From positions 1-64,000 of the forward strand of contig NZ_BONV01000044.1 of NCBI RefSeq assembly GCF_016862895.1: a stretch of 64,000 bases of DNA, given 5' to 3'. The stretch comes from Planotetraspora kaengkrachanensis. GTDB taxonomy: Bacteria; Actinomycetota; Actinomycetes; Streptosporangiales; Streptosporangiaceae. Positions 8,941-17,162 of this stretch are shown here, in pieces. The notes below the pieces were generated by a model. It saw nothing but the letters and a program-made list of their open reading frames with translations. It was not told the origin of the DNA and made no database searches. The translations under genes were made by a program, and so were the position numbers. The number at the start of each line of letters is the position of its first letter. Position 1 is the stretch's first letter.

Positions 8941-10050
8941 TCAGGCGTCCAGCGCGATCGCGTCTTTCGCCCGTTCGATCGACTCCTCCGAAGCGGGACC
9001 GCCCGGGTTCTCCGTGGCCAGCGCCTGGTTGAGCTCGGCGAACGGGCGCATGCGCCGCTCATATCCAGCCAGTGCCGAACGGTGGTCGCCGCGGGCCGCG
9101 GCCAGCTCGGCGGCCAGCACGTACGCTCCGACCAGCGCGAGGCTCGTGCCCTGGCCGGACATCGGTGAGGCGCAGTAGCCGGCGTCGCCGACCAGGGTCA
9201 CCCGCCCGCGTGCCCACGAGTCCATCCGGATCTGGGCCATCGCGTCGAAGTAGAAGTCGGGCGCCTGCCACATGGCCTTGAGCAGTCGCGGGATCTCCCA
9301 GCGCATGCCGGCGAGCCGGTCGGCGACCAGCCGGCGCTGGGCGTCCAGGTCGCGGTGGTCGTAGTCCACCGGCTCGGACTCGAACCCGAGGTTGACGCGG
9401 AGTTCGGTGTTGTCCCTGGCGGGATAGATGCCGCCGCCGGCGTGGCCGTCGCGGATCCAGAGCTGCCAATCCTCGAGGTTCAGGAGGTTCTCCGTGGTGA
9501 ACACCGACACATAGGTGCCCAGGTGGTGGATGAACTCGGCCTCGGGTCCGAAGGCCAGCCTCCGCACCGTCGAATGCAGGCCGTCGGCGCCGACCACGAG
9601 GTCGAAGGTGCGCGGACGGCCACGCTCGAACTCCACCTGCACGCCGTCCTCGTCATGTTCGATGCGGGCTATCGAGTCACCGAACACGTACTCGGTGCCG
9701 GCAGCCGTGCGCTCGTGCAACAACCGGGTGAGGTCCTCGCGGAGCACCTCGATGTCATCGCCGTCCAGCCGGCCGCTGCTCATCGCGTAGTCGGTGGAGC
9801 GCATGATCTCGTTGCCGTCGCCGTCCAGTACGGACATCCCGCGCATGCGGGTGCGCAGCCGCCGCAACGGGACCAGCAGGTCCATCCGGTCGGCCACTTC
9901 GAGCGCCACGCCGCGGACGTCGATCGCGTGACCCCCGATCCGCGGTGCGGGCGCCCGCTCGACCACGGTCGGCGCGAAGCCGTGACGGTTCAGCCAGTAG
10001 GCCAGCGCCGGACCGGCGACGCTTGCTCCAGAGATGAGCACGGTTTTCAT
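8941..10050 (-). CDS. FAD-dependent monooxygenase (PHBH/TetX-like)
   Basis: Single-component flavin hydroxylase of 369 residues. The N-terminal dinucleotide-binding motif is SGASVAGPALAYWLNRHG (residues 6-23), the DG motif DLVVGADGLHSTVRR is near the middle, and the second FAD motif VTLVGDAGYCASPMSGQG with its GD pair is in the last third. Relatives hydroxylate aromatic polyketides or inactivate antibiotics. The ATG at 10050 follows an AGGAGG-type ribosome binding site; an upstream in-frame extension lacks one. Divergent from the GntR-TetR fusion regulator, with operator-like palindromes between, so that regulator probably controls it. Substrate unknown. Confidence 0.88.
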   Translation of the reverse strand: MKTVLISGASVAGPALAYWLNRHGFAPTVVERAPAPRIGGHAIDVRGVALEVADRMDLLVPLRRLRTRMRGMSVLDGDGNEIMRSTDYAMSSGRLDGDDIEVLREDLTRLLHERTAAGTEYVFGDSIARIEHDEDGVQVEFERGRPRTFDLVVGADGLHSTVRRLAFGPEAEFIHHLGTYVSVFTTENLLNLEDWQLWIRDGHAGGGIYPARDNTELRVNLGFESEPVDYDHRDLDAQRRLVADRLAGMRWEIPRLLKAMWQAPDFYFDAMAQIRMDSWARGRVTLVGDAGYCASPMSGQGTSLALVGAYVLAAELAAARGDHRSALAGYERRMRPFAELNQALATENPGGPASEESIERAKDAIALDA

Positions 10051-10062
10051 CTGTTCTCCTCC

Positions 10063-10096
10063 TACGATGTACGCGGCTGTCTGAATGTACATCGTA
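10063..10096. promoter_or_regulatory. 10-bp perfect inverted repeat before the monooxygenase gene
   Basis: TACGATGTAC (10063-10072) and GTACATCGTA (10087-10096) form exact 10-bp arms separated by 14 bp, just upstream of the monooxygenase Shine-Dalgarno. The arm spacing suits a dimeric or tetrameric repressor site. The GTAC core recurs in the palindromes 35-90 bp away, consistent with one regulator binding all of them. Confidence 0.6.
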
Positions 10097-10130
10097 CGCA
10101 ACCGACATACAACGCTTTGACCTGCATTGA

Positions 10131-10186
10131 TGTACTAGTACAGGCTGCTCAATGGAGGGTCGGTGGTAGGTTCTGTACTAGCACAG
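10131..10186. promoter_or_regulatory. Two GntR-type palindromic operators before the GntR-TetR gene
   Basis: TGTACTAGTACA (10131-10142) is a perfect 12-bp palindrome. CTGTACTAGCACAG (10173-10186) repeats the same core with one mismatch to perfect symmetry and ends about 18 bp before the regulator ATG. GT-N-AC symmetric sites of this kind are typical of GntR-family operators, so autoregulation is likely. Confidence 0.65.
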
Positions 10187-10204
10187 AAGGAAGGGGGCGG
10201 GCCG

Positions 10205-11194
10205 ATGAGCGGGACCGCCGAGCCGCCCTATCAGCGCATCGTCGCCGACATCCGCCGGCGGATCGAGGACGGCAGGCTGGCACCGGGAGACCGGGTGCCG
10301 TCGACACGTCAGATAGCCGGGGAGTGGGGCGTCGCCCTCGCCACGGCCACGAAGGCGCTGACCACCCTGCGCCAGGAGGGGCTCGTACAGGCCCGGCCCC
10401 GCGTCGGCACCGTGGTGGCCGAGCCGGGCGCCGGGACGGACTCCCTCGCCGCCCACGTTGAGCGGCGCCGCCGGTCACGCCCGGCGCAGGCGGCCGAACA
10501 GGAACTGACGCGCGAGCGCATCGTGCGCGCCGCGATCGAGATCGCCGACGCCGAAGGGCTGAACGCGCTGTCCATGCGCGGTGTGGCGGCGCGGCTGGGC
10601 GTGGCCACCATGTCGACCTATCGCCACGTCGCGGGCAAGGACGACCTCGTCGTCCTGATGGCCGACGCGGCGTTCGGCGATTACTCCTACGAGCAGCCGC
10701 GCCCGACCGGCTGGCGGGCCCGGATGGAGAGCACCGCGCGAGCCCTGTGGACGTTGTACCGCCGCCACCCCTGGCTCGCCCAGGTGGACACCCTGACCCG
10801 GCCGATGCCGCTCCCGAACCTGCTGGTCCACGGCGAGCAGATCCTCACCGCGCTGGAGGAGCAAGGCTTCGACCCGACGGCGACGCTGGACCTGCAGGTG
10901 CTGCTCTACAGCCATGTCCAGGGGCTGGCCGTCCACCTCGAACGGGAGGCCCAGGCCCAGGCGGCCACCGGGTTGTCGGAGGACGAGTGGATGGAACTCC
11001 ATGGCCCCGCCATGGGCTCCATCGCCGCCAGCGGCCGCTACCCGGCCTTCGCCAGGCTCATGGGCGCCTTCGCCGAGGGCGGCTACGACCTCGACCTCGA
11101 CCACATCTTCGAGCTCGGCCTGCGGACCCTGCTCGACGGCTTCGCCCGGCTCTTCGAGGAGAGGCGACAGCCGGGGGTCAGGCGTGGTCGGTGA
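10205..11194 (+). CDS. GntR-TetR fusion transcriptional regulator
   Basis: A 329-residue regulator with two DNA-binding domains: an N-terminal GntR winged helix (about residues 8-75; QRIVADIRRRIEDGRLAPGD and TATKALTTLRQEGLV) and, after a basic linker, a TetR helix-turn-helix (about 105-150; IVRAAIEIADAEGLNALSMR, LGVATMSTYRHVAGKDDL) with an all-helical TetR C-terminal ligand domain. This tandem architecture occurs in actinomycetes, usually next to flavin monooxygenase or export genes. ATG 10205 is chosen for GGAAGGGGG just upstream; the GTG at 10163 lies before the second operator. Divergent from the monooxygenase gene, its probable target. Confidence 0.9.
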   Translation: MSGTAEPPYQRIVADIRRRIEDGRLAPGDRVPSTRQIAGEWGVALATATKALTTLRQEGLVQARPRVGTVVAEPGAGTDSLAAHVERRRRSRPAQAAEQELTRERIVRAAIEIADAEGLNALSMRGVAARLGVATMSTYRHVAGKDDLVVLMADAAFGDYSYEQPRPTGWRARMESTARALWTLYRRHPWLAQVDTLTRPMPLPNLLVHGEQILTALEEQGFDPTATLDLQVLLYSHVQGLAVHLEREAQAQAATGLSEDEWMELHGPAMGSIAASGRYPAFARLMGAFAEGGYDLDLDHIFELGLRTLLDGFARLFEERRQPGVRRGR

Positions 11195-11209
11195 CGGGCG
11201 GGCAATCGC

Positions 11210-12148
11210 TCAGGCGGGGTCCTCGGCGGGCACGGGACGTATCCCGCTCGTGCGGGATCTGAGGCGCCGGAGCATCCGGGCGTCCTGGAACCCGACCGCG
11301 CGGGCCGCGGACTCCACGGTCGCGCCCCGGCCGATCAGGTGCTCCGCGCGCTCCACCCGCAGCGTCTGCTGGTAGCGCAGCGGGGTCATGCCGGTCGCCT
11401 CGCCGAAGACCCTGGTCAGGGTGCGGGGGCTGACACCGGACGCCGTGGCGAGGCCGTCCAGGGGGAGCGGCTCGGTGAAGCGGGAGTCGATCAGGTCCTG
11501 CACCCGGTGGACCACGTCACTGAGGTGCGAGCGGTGGCGCAGCGCGCCTGCCTGCCGTTCGTCGCCGTTGCGCCGGGTGTAGACCACCATCTCGCGGGCG
11601 ACCCTCGCGGCGGTCCCCGGCCCGTGCCGTACCGCGATCAGGTGCAGGGCCAGGTCGATGCCGCTGGCGATGCCCGCCGAGGTGACCACCCGGTCGTCGA
11701 CGACGAACAGCACGTTGCGCACGACGGTCGCCTTCGGATAGCGGCGGGCGAGTTCGTCCTGCAGGCCGTGGTGAGTGGTGCAGCGCCGTCCGTCGAGCAG
11801 CCCCGCCCGTCCGAGCGCGTCCGCGCCCGCGCAGACGCTGGCCACGGTGCCGCCCGCCGCGTGGTGCGCGGCGAGCCGGCTGGCGGACTCCCGGCTCAGT
11901 CGCGGGCTGTCGCGGAAAGTCGGCCCCCGCCAGCCGGGAACCACGACCAGATCACCCGGGTCCAGCTCGGGCCAGGCGGCCTCGGCCCGGATCGGGAGGC
12001 CCTGGGCGGTGGGGACGTCCTCCTGCTCGCCCACGTAGCTCAGCTCGTAGCCGCAGCCGAAGTCGGCGGCCGTGGAGAACACCTGGGCCGGACCGGCGAG
12101 GTCGAGCAGGTGCAGCCGGGGGAGGAGCAGGAAGACGACTCTGGTCAC
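11210..12148 (-). CDS. GlxA-family transcriptional regulator (DJ-1/PfpI domain plus AraC HTH)
   Basis: 312 residues. The N-terminal DJ-1/PfpI-like domain (VVFLLLPRLHLLDLAGPAQV at the start, VASVCAGADALGRAGLL with the nucleophile-elbow Cys near residue 105) is followed by a C-terminal AraC-type double helix-turn-helix (DGLATASGVSPRTLTRVFGE, then VESAARAVGFQDARMLRRL). Such proteins are cytoplasmic regulators, often of amino-compound metabolism. GTG start at 12148. The gene starts 7 bp after the isochorismatase stop and is probably in the same transcript. Ligand and targets unknown. Confidence 0.92.
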   Translation of the reverse strand: MTRVVFLLLPRLHLLDLAGPAQVFSTAADFGCGYELSYVGEQEDVPTAQGLPIRAEAAWPELDPGDLVVVPGWRGPTFRDSPRLSRESASRLAAHHAAGGTVASVCAGADALGRAGLLDGRRCTTHHGLQDELARRYPKATVVRNVLFVVDDRVVTSAGIASGIDLALHLIAVRHGPGTAARVAREMVVYTRRNGDERQAGALRHRSHLSDVVHRVQDLIDSRFTEPLPLDGLATASGVSPRTLTRVFGEATGMTPLRYQQTLRVERAEHLIGRGATVESAARAVGFQDARMLRRLRSRTSGIRPVPAEDPA

Positions 12149-12155
12149 GATCTGG

Positions 12156-12737
12156 TCAGCCTACCAACTCCGCCGCGCTCGTCACGGCGGCGAAGCGGCC
12201 GGCCAGGGCGTACTCCGTCCTGGCGATGATCTCGGCCACCTGCAGGGTGCGGGGGTCGGCGAGGATCTCCTCGAGCTCCCGGTCCTCCGGCACGTCACGG
12301 TGCGGAATCGGGAAGGTCGCGGTCGCGTCGGTGACGAACGTGACGTCGAAGCCGAGGTCCGCGGCCAGGCGGGTGGTCGTCTCGCAGCACTGCTCGGTCC
12401 GGATCCCGCAGACGACCAGGTCCCTGATGCCCCGCGCGGTGAGGATCTGCTGGAGGTTGGTGGTGGTGAACGCGTTGTGCGAGGTCTTGGTGAGCACCGG
12501 CTCGTCCTCCTCCGGCTTCAGCCCGTCCATCAACCGGACGTGACCCGAGCGGGGGTCGAAGGGCGTGCCGGTGCCCGGCTCGGAGTGCAGGACCCACACG
12601 ACGAGGTCGCCGCGCTCCCTGGCCCAGGTCACCAGGAGGTTCACCTGGTCAACGATGCCGGGGTTGGACACCGCCCGCCAGTTGGGGCGCTGCCGGAAGG
12701 ACTCCTGGACGTCGATGACGACGAGTGCACGTTTCAT
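12156..12737 (-). CDS. Isochorismatase-family cysteine hydrolase
   Basis: 193 residues. The catalytic triad pattern is visible: VVIDVQESF with Asp9, a Lys in LTKTSHNAF near the middle, and the nucleophilic Cys in VVCGIRTEQCCETT. The family hydrolyses isochorismate, nicotinamide or other amides; the sequence does not say which. Start ATG at 12737 is chosen because residues upstream show no homology-like character. Only 7 bp from the following glxA-like gene, suggesting that the regulator responds to the same compound. Confidence 0.88.
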   Translation of the reverse strand: MKRALVVIDVQESFRQRPNWRAVSNPGIVDQVNLLVTWARERGDLVVWVLHSEPGTGTPFDPRSGHVRLMDGLKPEEDEPVLTKTSHNAFTTTNLQQILTARGIRDLVVCGIRTEQCCETTTRLAADLGFDVTFVTDATATFPIPHRDVPEDRELEEILADPRTLQVAEIIARTEYALAGRFAAVTSAAELVG

Positions 12738-12869
12738 GCCGCCAAGCCTGTCGCCGGACAGGGGGCCGGCATAAGACAGGATCGGGGCCCGATGCGGAAC
12801 GATCCGGTCAGCGGCGAAGGACCTGCGGCCGGCCACCGCCACGGCAAGGCCGCGCCTCTTGCCCATCGG

Positions 12870-12911
12870 ACGAGGAAGGACCGTGGCCTGGACGGGCCAC
12901 GGTCCTCGTCG
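12870..12911 (-). terminator. Hairpin terminator downstream of phoX
   Basis: GGACCGTGGCC and GGCCACGGTCC form a strong stem around a short loop, extended by ACGAGG / CCTCGT outside with a small bulge. It starts 16 bp past the PhoX stop codon. No long T tract, which is normal for such GC-rich genomes. Confidence 0.7.
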
Positions 12912-12927
12912 GAAACGCCGGCGGGGC

Positions 12928-15018
12928 TCAGGAGCCGATCTTCTTGCCCTGCTTGTGCCAGGCCACCGCGACGGACGGCCGAGGCTGGGAGGCGCCGCCG
13001 TCCGGCCAGTGGCTGGACGGGTTGTCCGGGGTCGCGCCGGTGATCTCACCCGGATGCTGTACGGCGACGAACACGCTCAGCTGGTCGCCGGTGATGAGCG
13101 GGCCGCAGGTCTCGGCGCCGAAGGGAACGGTCAGGAACTGGCGGACGCGGCCGCGCTCCGGACCGGACACGGGCATCGCGAACAGGCCGTCGTTCTTCTT
13201 GAGCGCGTTGCCGTCCGTCGAGATCCACAGGTTCCCGGCGGCGTCGAAGGTGACGTTGTCCGGGCAGGAGATGGGGGAGACCTTGCTCTTGTCGTAGCCC
13301 GCGAAGTACGTCGAGGGGTCGGCGGGGTCGCCGCAGACGAGCGGGAGCGACCAGCCGAAGGACGTCGCGCCCGCGTCGTTCTTCCGCTCCACGATCTCCA
13401 GGATGTGGCCGTGCATGTTGGCGCTCCGCGGGTTGGCCTCGTCGGCCTGGGCCGCGGTGCGGTTGGAGTTGTTGGTCAGCGCGACGTAGACGGCGCCGTT
13501 GACCGGGTTGCGCTCGATGTCCTCGGGACGGTCCATCTTGGTCGCCCCGACCGTGTCCGCGGCCACGCGGGTGTAGACGAGGACCTCTTCGGCCGTCATG
13601 CCGGTGACGTAGGACTTCTTGCCGCTGACCAGCGGGATCCAGGTGCCCGAGCCGTCGAAGGCCCCGTCCTTCGGCAGCGTGCCCGAGCCGTCGATCTCGG
13701 CCGCCGGGCTGTCGCCGGTGAACTTGGCCACGTACAGCGTGCCCTCGTCCAGCAGGTCCCGGTTGTGGCGGTCGTAGCCCTGGATGTAGCGGTCCTTGGA
13801 GACGAACTTGTAGATGTACTCGAACCGGCCGTCGTCTCCCATGTACACGGCCACGCGGCCGTCCTTGGTGAGCGTGGTGGTGGCCGCCTCGTGCGCGAAC
13901 CGGCCCAGGGCCGTGCGCTTGACCGGCGTGGAGTCGGGGTCGAACGGGTCGACCTCCACGATCCAGCCGAACCGGTTGATCTCCTGGGGGTGTTTGGCGA
14001 GGTCGAACCGCTCCTCGACCCGGTCGAAGCGGCGGTTGCCGCTGGGGATGGCGGTGGTGGTGCTGATGCCGTACCTGGTCAGGTAGGTCTTCTGCGCCTC
14101 GGGCACGCCGTTGCCGCCGACGAAGTACTGGTTCCAGTTCTCCTCGCCGGTGAGGACCGTCTGCCACGGCGTCGTGCCGCCCGCGCAGTTGTTGAGCGTG
14201 CCGTACACCGTGGTGCCGCGCTTGTCCGCGGCGGTCCGCAGCAGTGCCGAGCCGGCGGCGGGGCCGGAGAAGGCCATCCTGGTCTGCGCGGTGATGCGGC
14301 GGTTGTAGCGGCGCGAGCCCTTGGTCACGAGCTTCCACTGGCCGGTGCGGCCGACCCGCTCGACCTCCACGATGGAGCCGCCGTGTGCGGCGAGCCCGAT
14401 CCTGATCTGCTCAAGGGGGGCGGTGTCGCCGCTGGTCCACCCGCGGAACATGAGGTTCTCGTCGGTGTACTCGTGGTTGACCCACAGCAGGCCGCGGTCG
14501 CGTCCCAGCGGGAAGAAGGTCACGAAGTCGCAGTTGTAGCCGAACTGCTTGGCCTGGGCCGCCGCCGTCTGGTGGTCGAAATCGAACGCGGGCGCGCCGG
14601 GGACGACCGGGTCGCCCCAGCGGACCACGACCGAAGAGACGTAGCCTGCGGCCACGGTCAGGGCGTCCGCGGAGTTCGGTGCGACGGACGTGAATCCGAG
14701 GCCGCTCTGATGGCCGTTGCCGTGCCCGTGACCGGAGCTCGAGCCGCGACCGCCGTCGGCCGCGGCGGGAACGGCAGCGCCGGCGACCCCGGCAACCCCG
14801 ACGGTCGCGACGAGCGTGCCGAGGGCTCCCGCCCTGAGCGCGCCGCGACGGGAGAACGTGCCGGAGAGAATGTCGCCGAAATAGGGATTGTCACTGGTAT
14901 TGGAAACTTCGTGCGCACACGCGTCGCCGCAGCGGAAGCGGCAGGTCATGGCGTCGCGTCCGCCCGTGCGTGGAGCGGATAACAGCGGGAGCAGCCTTCG
15001 GGGAGAAGGGTTCGCCAC
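12928..15018 (-). CDS. phoX: PhoX-family alkaline phosphatase, Tat-exported
   Basis: Extracytoplasmic phosphatase (DUF839/PhoX beta-propeller, Ca2+ and Fe3+ dependent in studied members) that releases phosphate from phosphoesters. The 696-residue product has the family's N-terminal block (RRLLPLLS, MTCRFRCGDACAHE) and then a twin-arginine signal with SRRGALRAGALG and a hydrophobic alanine-rich stretch near residues 55-85. Propeller signatures follow, such as WVNHEYT and VLTGEENWNQYF. GTG at 15018 is chosen because GGAGGG lies a few bases upstream. The promoter region shows 11-bp-spaced repeats like a PHO box. A hairpin terminator follows. Confidence 0.92.
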   Translation of the reverse strand: MANPSPRRLLPLLSAPRTGGRDAMTCRFRCGDACAHEVSNTSDNPYFGDILSGTFSRRGALRAGALGTLVATVGVAGVAGAAVPAAADGGRGSSSGHGHGNGHQSGLGFTSVAPNSADALTVAAGYVSSVVVRWGDPVVPGAPAFDFDHQTAAAQAKQFGYNCDFVTFFPLGRDRGLLWVNHEYTDENLMFRGWTSGDTAPLEQIRIGLAAHGGSIVEVERVGRTGQWKLVTKGSRRYNRRITAQTRMAFSGPAAGSALLRTAADKRGTTVYGTLNNCAGGTTPWQTVLTGEENWNQYFVGGNGVPEAQKTYLTRYGISTTTAIPSGNRRFDRVEERFDLAKHPQEINRFGWIVEVDPFDPDSTPVKRTALGRFAHEAATTTLTKDGRVAVYMGDDGRFEYIYKFVSKDRYIQGYDRHNRDLLDEGTLYVAKFTGDSPAAEIDGSGTLPKDGAFDGSGTWIPLVSGKKSYVTGMTAEEVLVYTRVAADTVGATKMDRPEDIERNPVNGAVYVALTNNSNRTAAQADEANPRSANMHGHILEIVERKNDAGATSFGWSLPLVCGDPADPSTYFAGYDKSKVSPISCPDNVTFDAAGNLWISTDGNALKKNDGLFAMPVSGPERGRVRQFLTVPFGAETCGPLITGDQLSVFVAVQHPGEITGATPDNPSSHWPDGGASQPRPSVAVAWHKQGKKIGS

Positions 15019-15063
15019 AGGGCCCTCCAAGATCGGAGACGATTGCCCTTACCGTACGACTGC

Positions 15064-15107
15064 CGATCTGAATTCGAGATGAATTGAGATTGCCCGTTGG
15101 GTGAATC
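15064..15107 (-). promoter_or_regulatory. PHO-box-like 11-bp direct repeats upstream of phoX
   Basis: Read on the minus strand, four consecutive 11-bp units begin GATTCACC, CGGGCAAT, AATTCATC and AATTCAGA. Three of the four carry the ATTCA core in register. PhoP boxes of Streptomyces are 11-bp direct repeats with a GTTCACC-like core. The array lies 46-90 bp upstream of the phoX start in the most AT-rich stretch nearby. Confidence 0.5.
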
Positions 15108-15167
15108 GATTCCAGTGGCGGCCCAGAAAATGCCCTATTAATGCATTTGCCCGAGATGCGAATAAAT

Positions 15168-16025
15168 TCAGCCAGTGAGGTGAGAGAGCTTGTCGGGATT
15201 GAGGACGGCGTAGATGGCGTGGATGCGGCCGCCGCGGACGTCGACCGTCACGAGCTGCCGCTGACCCCCGACCACGGTCCAGATGGCCGGCTCGCCGTTG
15301 GCCTCGACGGAGCGGGTCTCCTCGACGGGATAACGGGACAGCAGCCCGGCGACGAACGCGACCACCTTGGCGCGGCCGATGATCGGGCGCAGCGCGGCGC
15401 GGACCTTGCCGCCGCCGTCGTTGTAGGCGACGACGTCCTCGGCCAGCAGGTCGGTCAGCGTGGCCAGGTCGCCGCTCTGGGCGGCGGCCAGGAACCGGCC
15501 GAGCAACTCCTCGTGGTCGGCGGCCGACGGGTGGAACCTCTCCCGGTCGCCGGCCAGCCGTCCGGCCGCGCGGTGGTGCCACTGCCTGCAGGTCGCGGCC
15601 GAACTGCCGACGATCTCCGCGATGTCGTCGTACGGCAGGTCGAACGCCTCCCGGAGCACGAACACCGCCCGCTCGGGCGGGGACAGCCGCTCCATCAGGT
15701 GCAGGGTCGCGTACGACAGGGTGTCGCGCAGTTCCGCCGTGTCGAGCGGGCCGAACGCCTGACCGTCGACGGGTTCGGGCAGCCACGGGCCGGTGTAGGT
15801 CTCACGGGTGGCCCGCGCCGACCGCAGCTGGTCGAGCGCGAGCCGCGACACGATCGTCACCAGGAAGGACCGCGGCTCGCGGATCTCGGACAGGTCCGTC
15901 CGTATCCAGCGCACGAACGCGTCCTGGACCACGTCCTCGGCGTCCCACATGCTGCCCAGCAGCCGGTAGGCCAGGCCGAGAAGCAGCTGCCGGTACTCGT
16001 CGAACACCTCCGCGTGCGACCCCAT
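15168..16025 (-). CDS. ECF41-family sigma factor with C-terminal SnoaL-like domain
   Basis: 285 residues. Sigma region 2 (LLGLAYRLLGSMWDAEDVVQ at about 13-32) and region 4 (LSPPERAVFVLREAFDLPYD) are followed by a SnoaL-like C-terminal extension of about 110 residues instead of an anti-sigma gene. The ECF41 hallmarks are all present: WLPEP in the linker, DGGGK in the extension and a terminal NPDKL. In this group the extension itself regulates activity. ATG 16025 has AAGGGG upstream. Located 45 bp downstream of an epimerase-type gene, the kind of partner (COE enzymes) usually found beside ECF41 sigma factors. Confidence 0.95.
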   Translation of the reverse strand: MGSHAEVFDEYRQLLLGLAYRLLGSMWDAEDVVQDAFVRWIRTDLSEIREPRSFLVTIVSRLALDQLRSARATRETYTGPWLPEPVDGQAFGPLDTAELRDTLSYATLHLMERLSPPERAVFVLREAFDLPYDDIAEIVGSSAATCRQWHHRAAGRLAGDRERFHPSAADHEELLGRFLAAAQSGDLATLTDLLAEDVVAYNDGGGKVRAALRPIIGRAKVVAFVAGLLSRYPVEETRSVEANGEPAIWTVVGGQRQLVTVDVRGGRIHAIYAVLNPDKLSHLTG

Positions 16026-16070
16026 GTCGTTCCCCTTCCACTCGGTCTCGTCCGTGCCGTCGGACTATGA

Positions 16071-17015
16071 TCACAGTGACCTGGCCGTCTCGGCGGACAG
16101 GTCGGCGGCGAACCCCTCGAGAACCGACGCGTACCGCGGCCGCCAGTCCAGGCTCAGGCGGGCACGGGCGTTGTCGGCGCCCCGCAGTTCGTTCATGAAG
16201 GCCACCCCCCAGCGTCCGACCGCCAACCTGGCCAGCGCGGCGGGCGCCTTCCCCGGCGCCCGGCCACCAAGGATGCCGCTGAACGCGGGCAGCCACTCGT
16301 GCAGGGGGACGGGATGGTCGTCCACCACGTTCAGCACGCCGGTGACGCCGTCCTTGTCGAGCGCCGCGGCGACCGCGGCCGCCACGTCGTCGGCGTGGGT
16401 GAAGGAGAACACCGCGTTGCCACCACCGACCAGCGGGACCTTCCCGGCGCGCGCCTGCCGCGTGAACGACCCCTCCGCGGAGTAGATCGACCCGGGACCG
16501 TACAGGTGCCCCAGGCGGAGGACCAGGCCGCCGGCCTGTGTGGTGAGCCTCTCCAGCTCGACCAGGGCGTCCAGCACCGGGGCGAACTGTCTGGGCGTGC
16601 CCGTCCGCCACAGGGGGGCGTCCTCGTCGGCCGGACCCTCGCCCGGCTGGTAGGCGTAGGCCAGGCCCTGGCTGATGATCCGGGCCTCGCCGGCCGCGTC
16701 GATCAGGTTGCGCGTGCCCTCGGTGCGCAGCCGGTTGGTCAGCGCGAAATCCCGCGAAAGTCGCTTCGGATCGATCGTGGCGGGGATCGCCGTGAGCATG
16801 TTCACCACCGCGTCGGGCGCCGCCTCGCGGACGGCCCGGCGCAGCGCCTCCCGGTCGAGGGCGTCCGCGATGACCACCTCCGTGCCCGTCGCGACCGGCG
16901 CCCGGCCGGCGCCTCCCGGCCGGACCAATCCGATCACGTCGTGCCCGACCGCGGTCAGCAGCGGCACCATCCTGTTGCCGATCACCCCGGTGGCTCCGGC
17001 TACGAGAACTCTCAT
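16071..17015 (-). CDS. NAD-dependent epimerase/dehydratase family protein, ECF41 partner
   Basis: Extended short-chain dehydrogenase of 314 residues. Glycine-rich NAD motif GATGVIGNRM is at residues 7-16, and a central YQPGEGP-like segment replaces a standard YxxxK, so catalytic chemistry is uncertain. ATG 17015 follows GGAGTG; upstream codons are excluded because the ECF41-type promoter lies there. Genes of this type are the usual target of ECF41 sigma factors, whose physiological role is unknown. Cotranscribed with the sigma gene. Confidence 0.88.
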   Translation of the reverse strand: MRVLVAGATGVIGNRMVPLLTAVGHDVIGLVRPGGAGRAPVATGTEVVIADALDREALRRAVREAAPDAVVNMLTAIPATIDPKRLSRDFALTNRLRTEGTRNLIDAAGEARIISQGLAYAYQPGEGPADEDAPLWRTGTPRQFAPVLDALVELERLTTQAGGLVLRLGHLYGPGSIYSAEGSFTRQARAGKVPLVGGGNAVFSFTHADDVAAAVAAALDKDGVTGVLNVVDDHPVPLHEWLPAFSGILGGRAPGKAPAALARLAVGRWGVAFMNELRGADNARARLSLDWRPRYASVLEGFAADLSAETARSL

Positions 17016-17074
17016 GATCACTCCGTGTCTGCCGTCCCGGCCGCCGGCCGGGAGAACGTCCGTTACGGCGACAA

Positions 17075-17101
17075 GACGGGCGACCGGGCTCTCGTGTGAC
17101 A
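17075..17101 (-). promoter_or_regulatory. ECF41-type promoter
   Basis: On the minus strand TGTCACA (17101-17095), a 16-bp spacer and CGTC (17078-17075) match the published ECF41 promoter form TGTCACA-N16-CGTC exactly. It ends about 60 bp before the epimerase ATG. The operon therefore looks autoregulated by its own sigma factor. Confidence 0.85.
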
Positions 17102-17115
17102 ACGCCGGATGTGAT

Positions 17116-17159
17116 CCGGGTCTCAGTGCGCGGAGCACGGCCCGCGCACTGAGACCCGG
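17116..17159 (-). terminator. 18-bp-stem terminator of the glycoside-utilisation operon
   Basis: Perfect 18-bp arms (17116-17133 and 17142-17159) around an 8-base loop, beginning 3 bp after the secreted glycosidase stop codon. It separates this operon from the ECF41 promoter that starts 15 bp further on. Confidence 0.9.
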
Positions 17160-17162
17160 GAG

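Noticed and set aside
10163-10204. Upstream GTG start for the GntR-TetR fusion
   Set aside because: It would place an operator inside the coding region and lacks a ribosome binding site; ATG 10205 has one.
12859-14982. 707-codon open frame on the plus strand opposite phoX
   Set aside because: Low-complexity Arg/Gly/Val-rich translation without domains; the minus-strand frame is a clear PhoX protein with Tat signal. It is an antisense shadow of high GC content.
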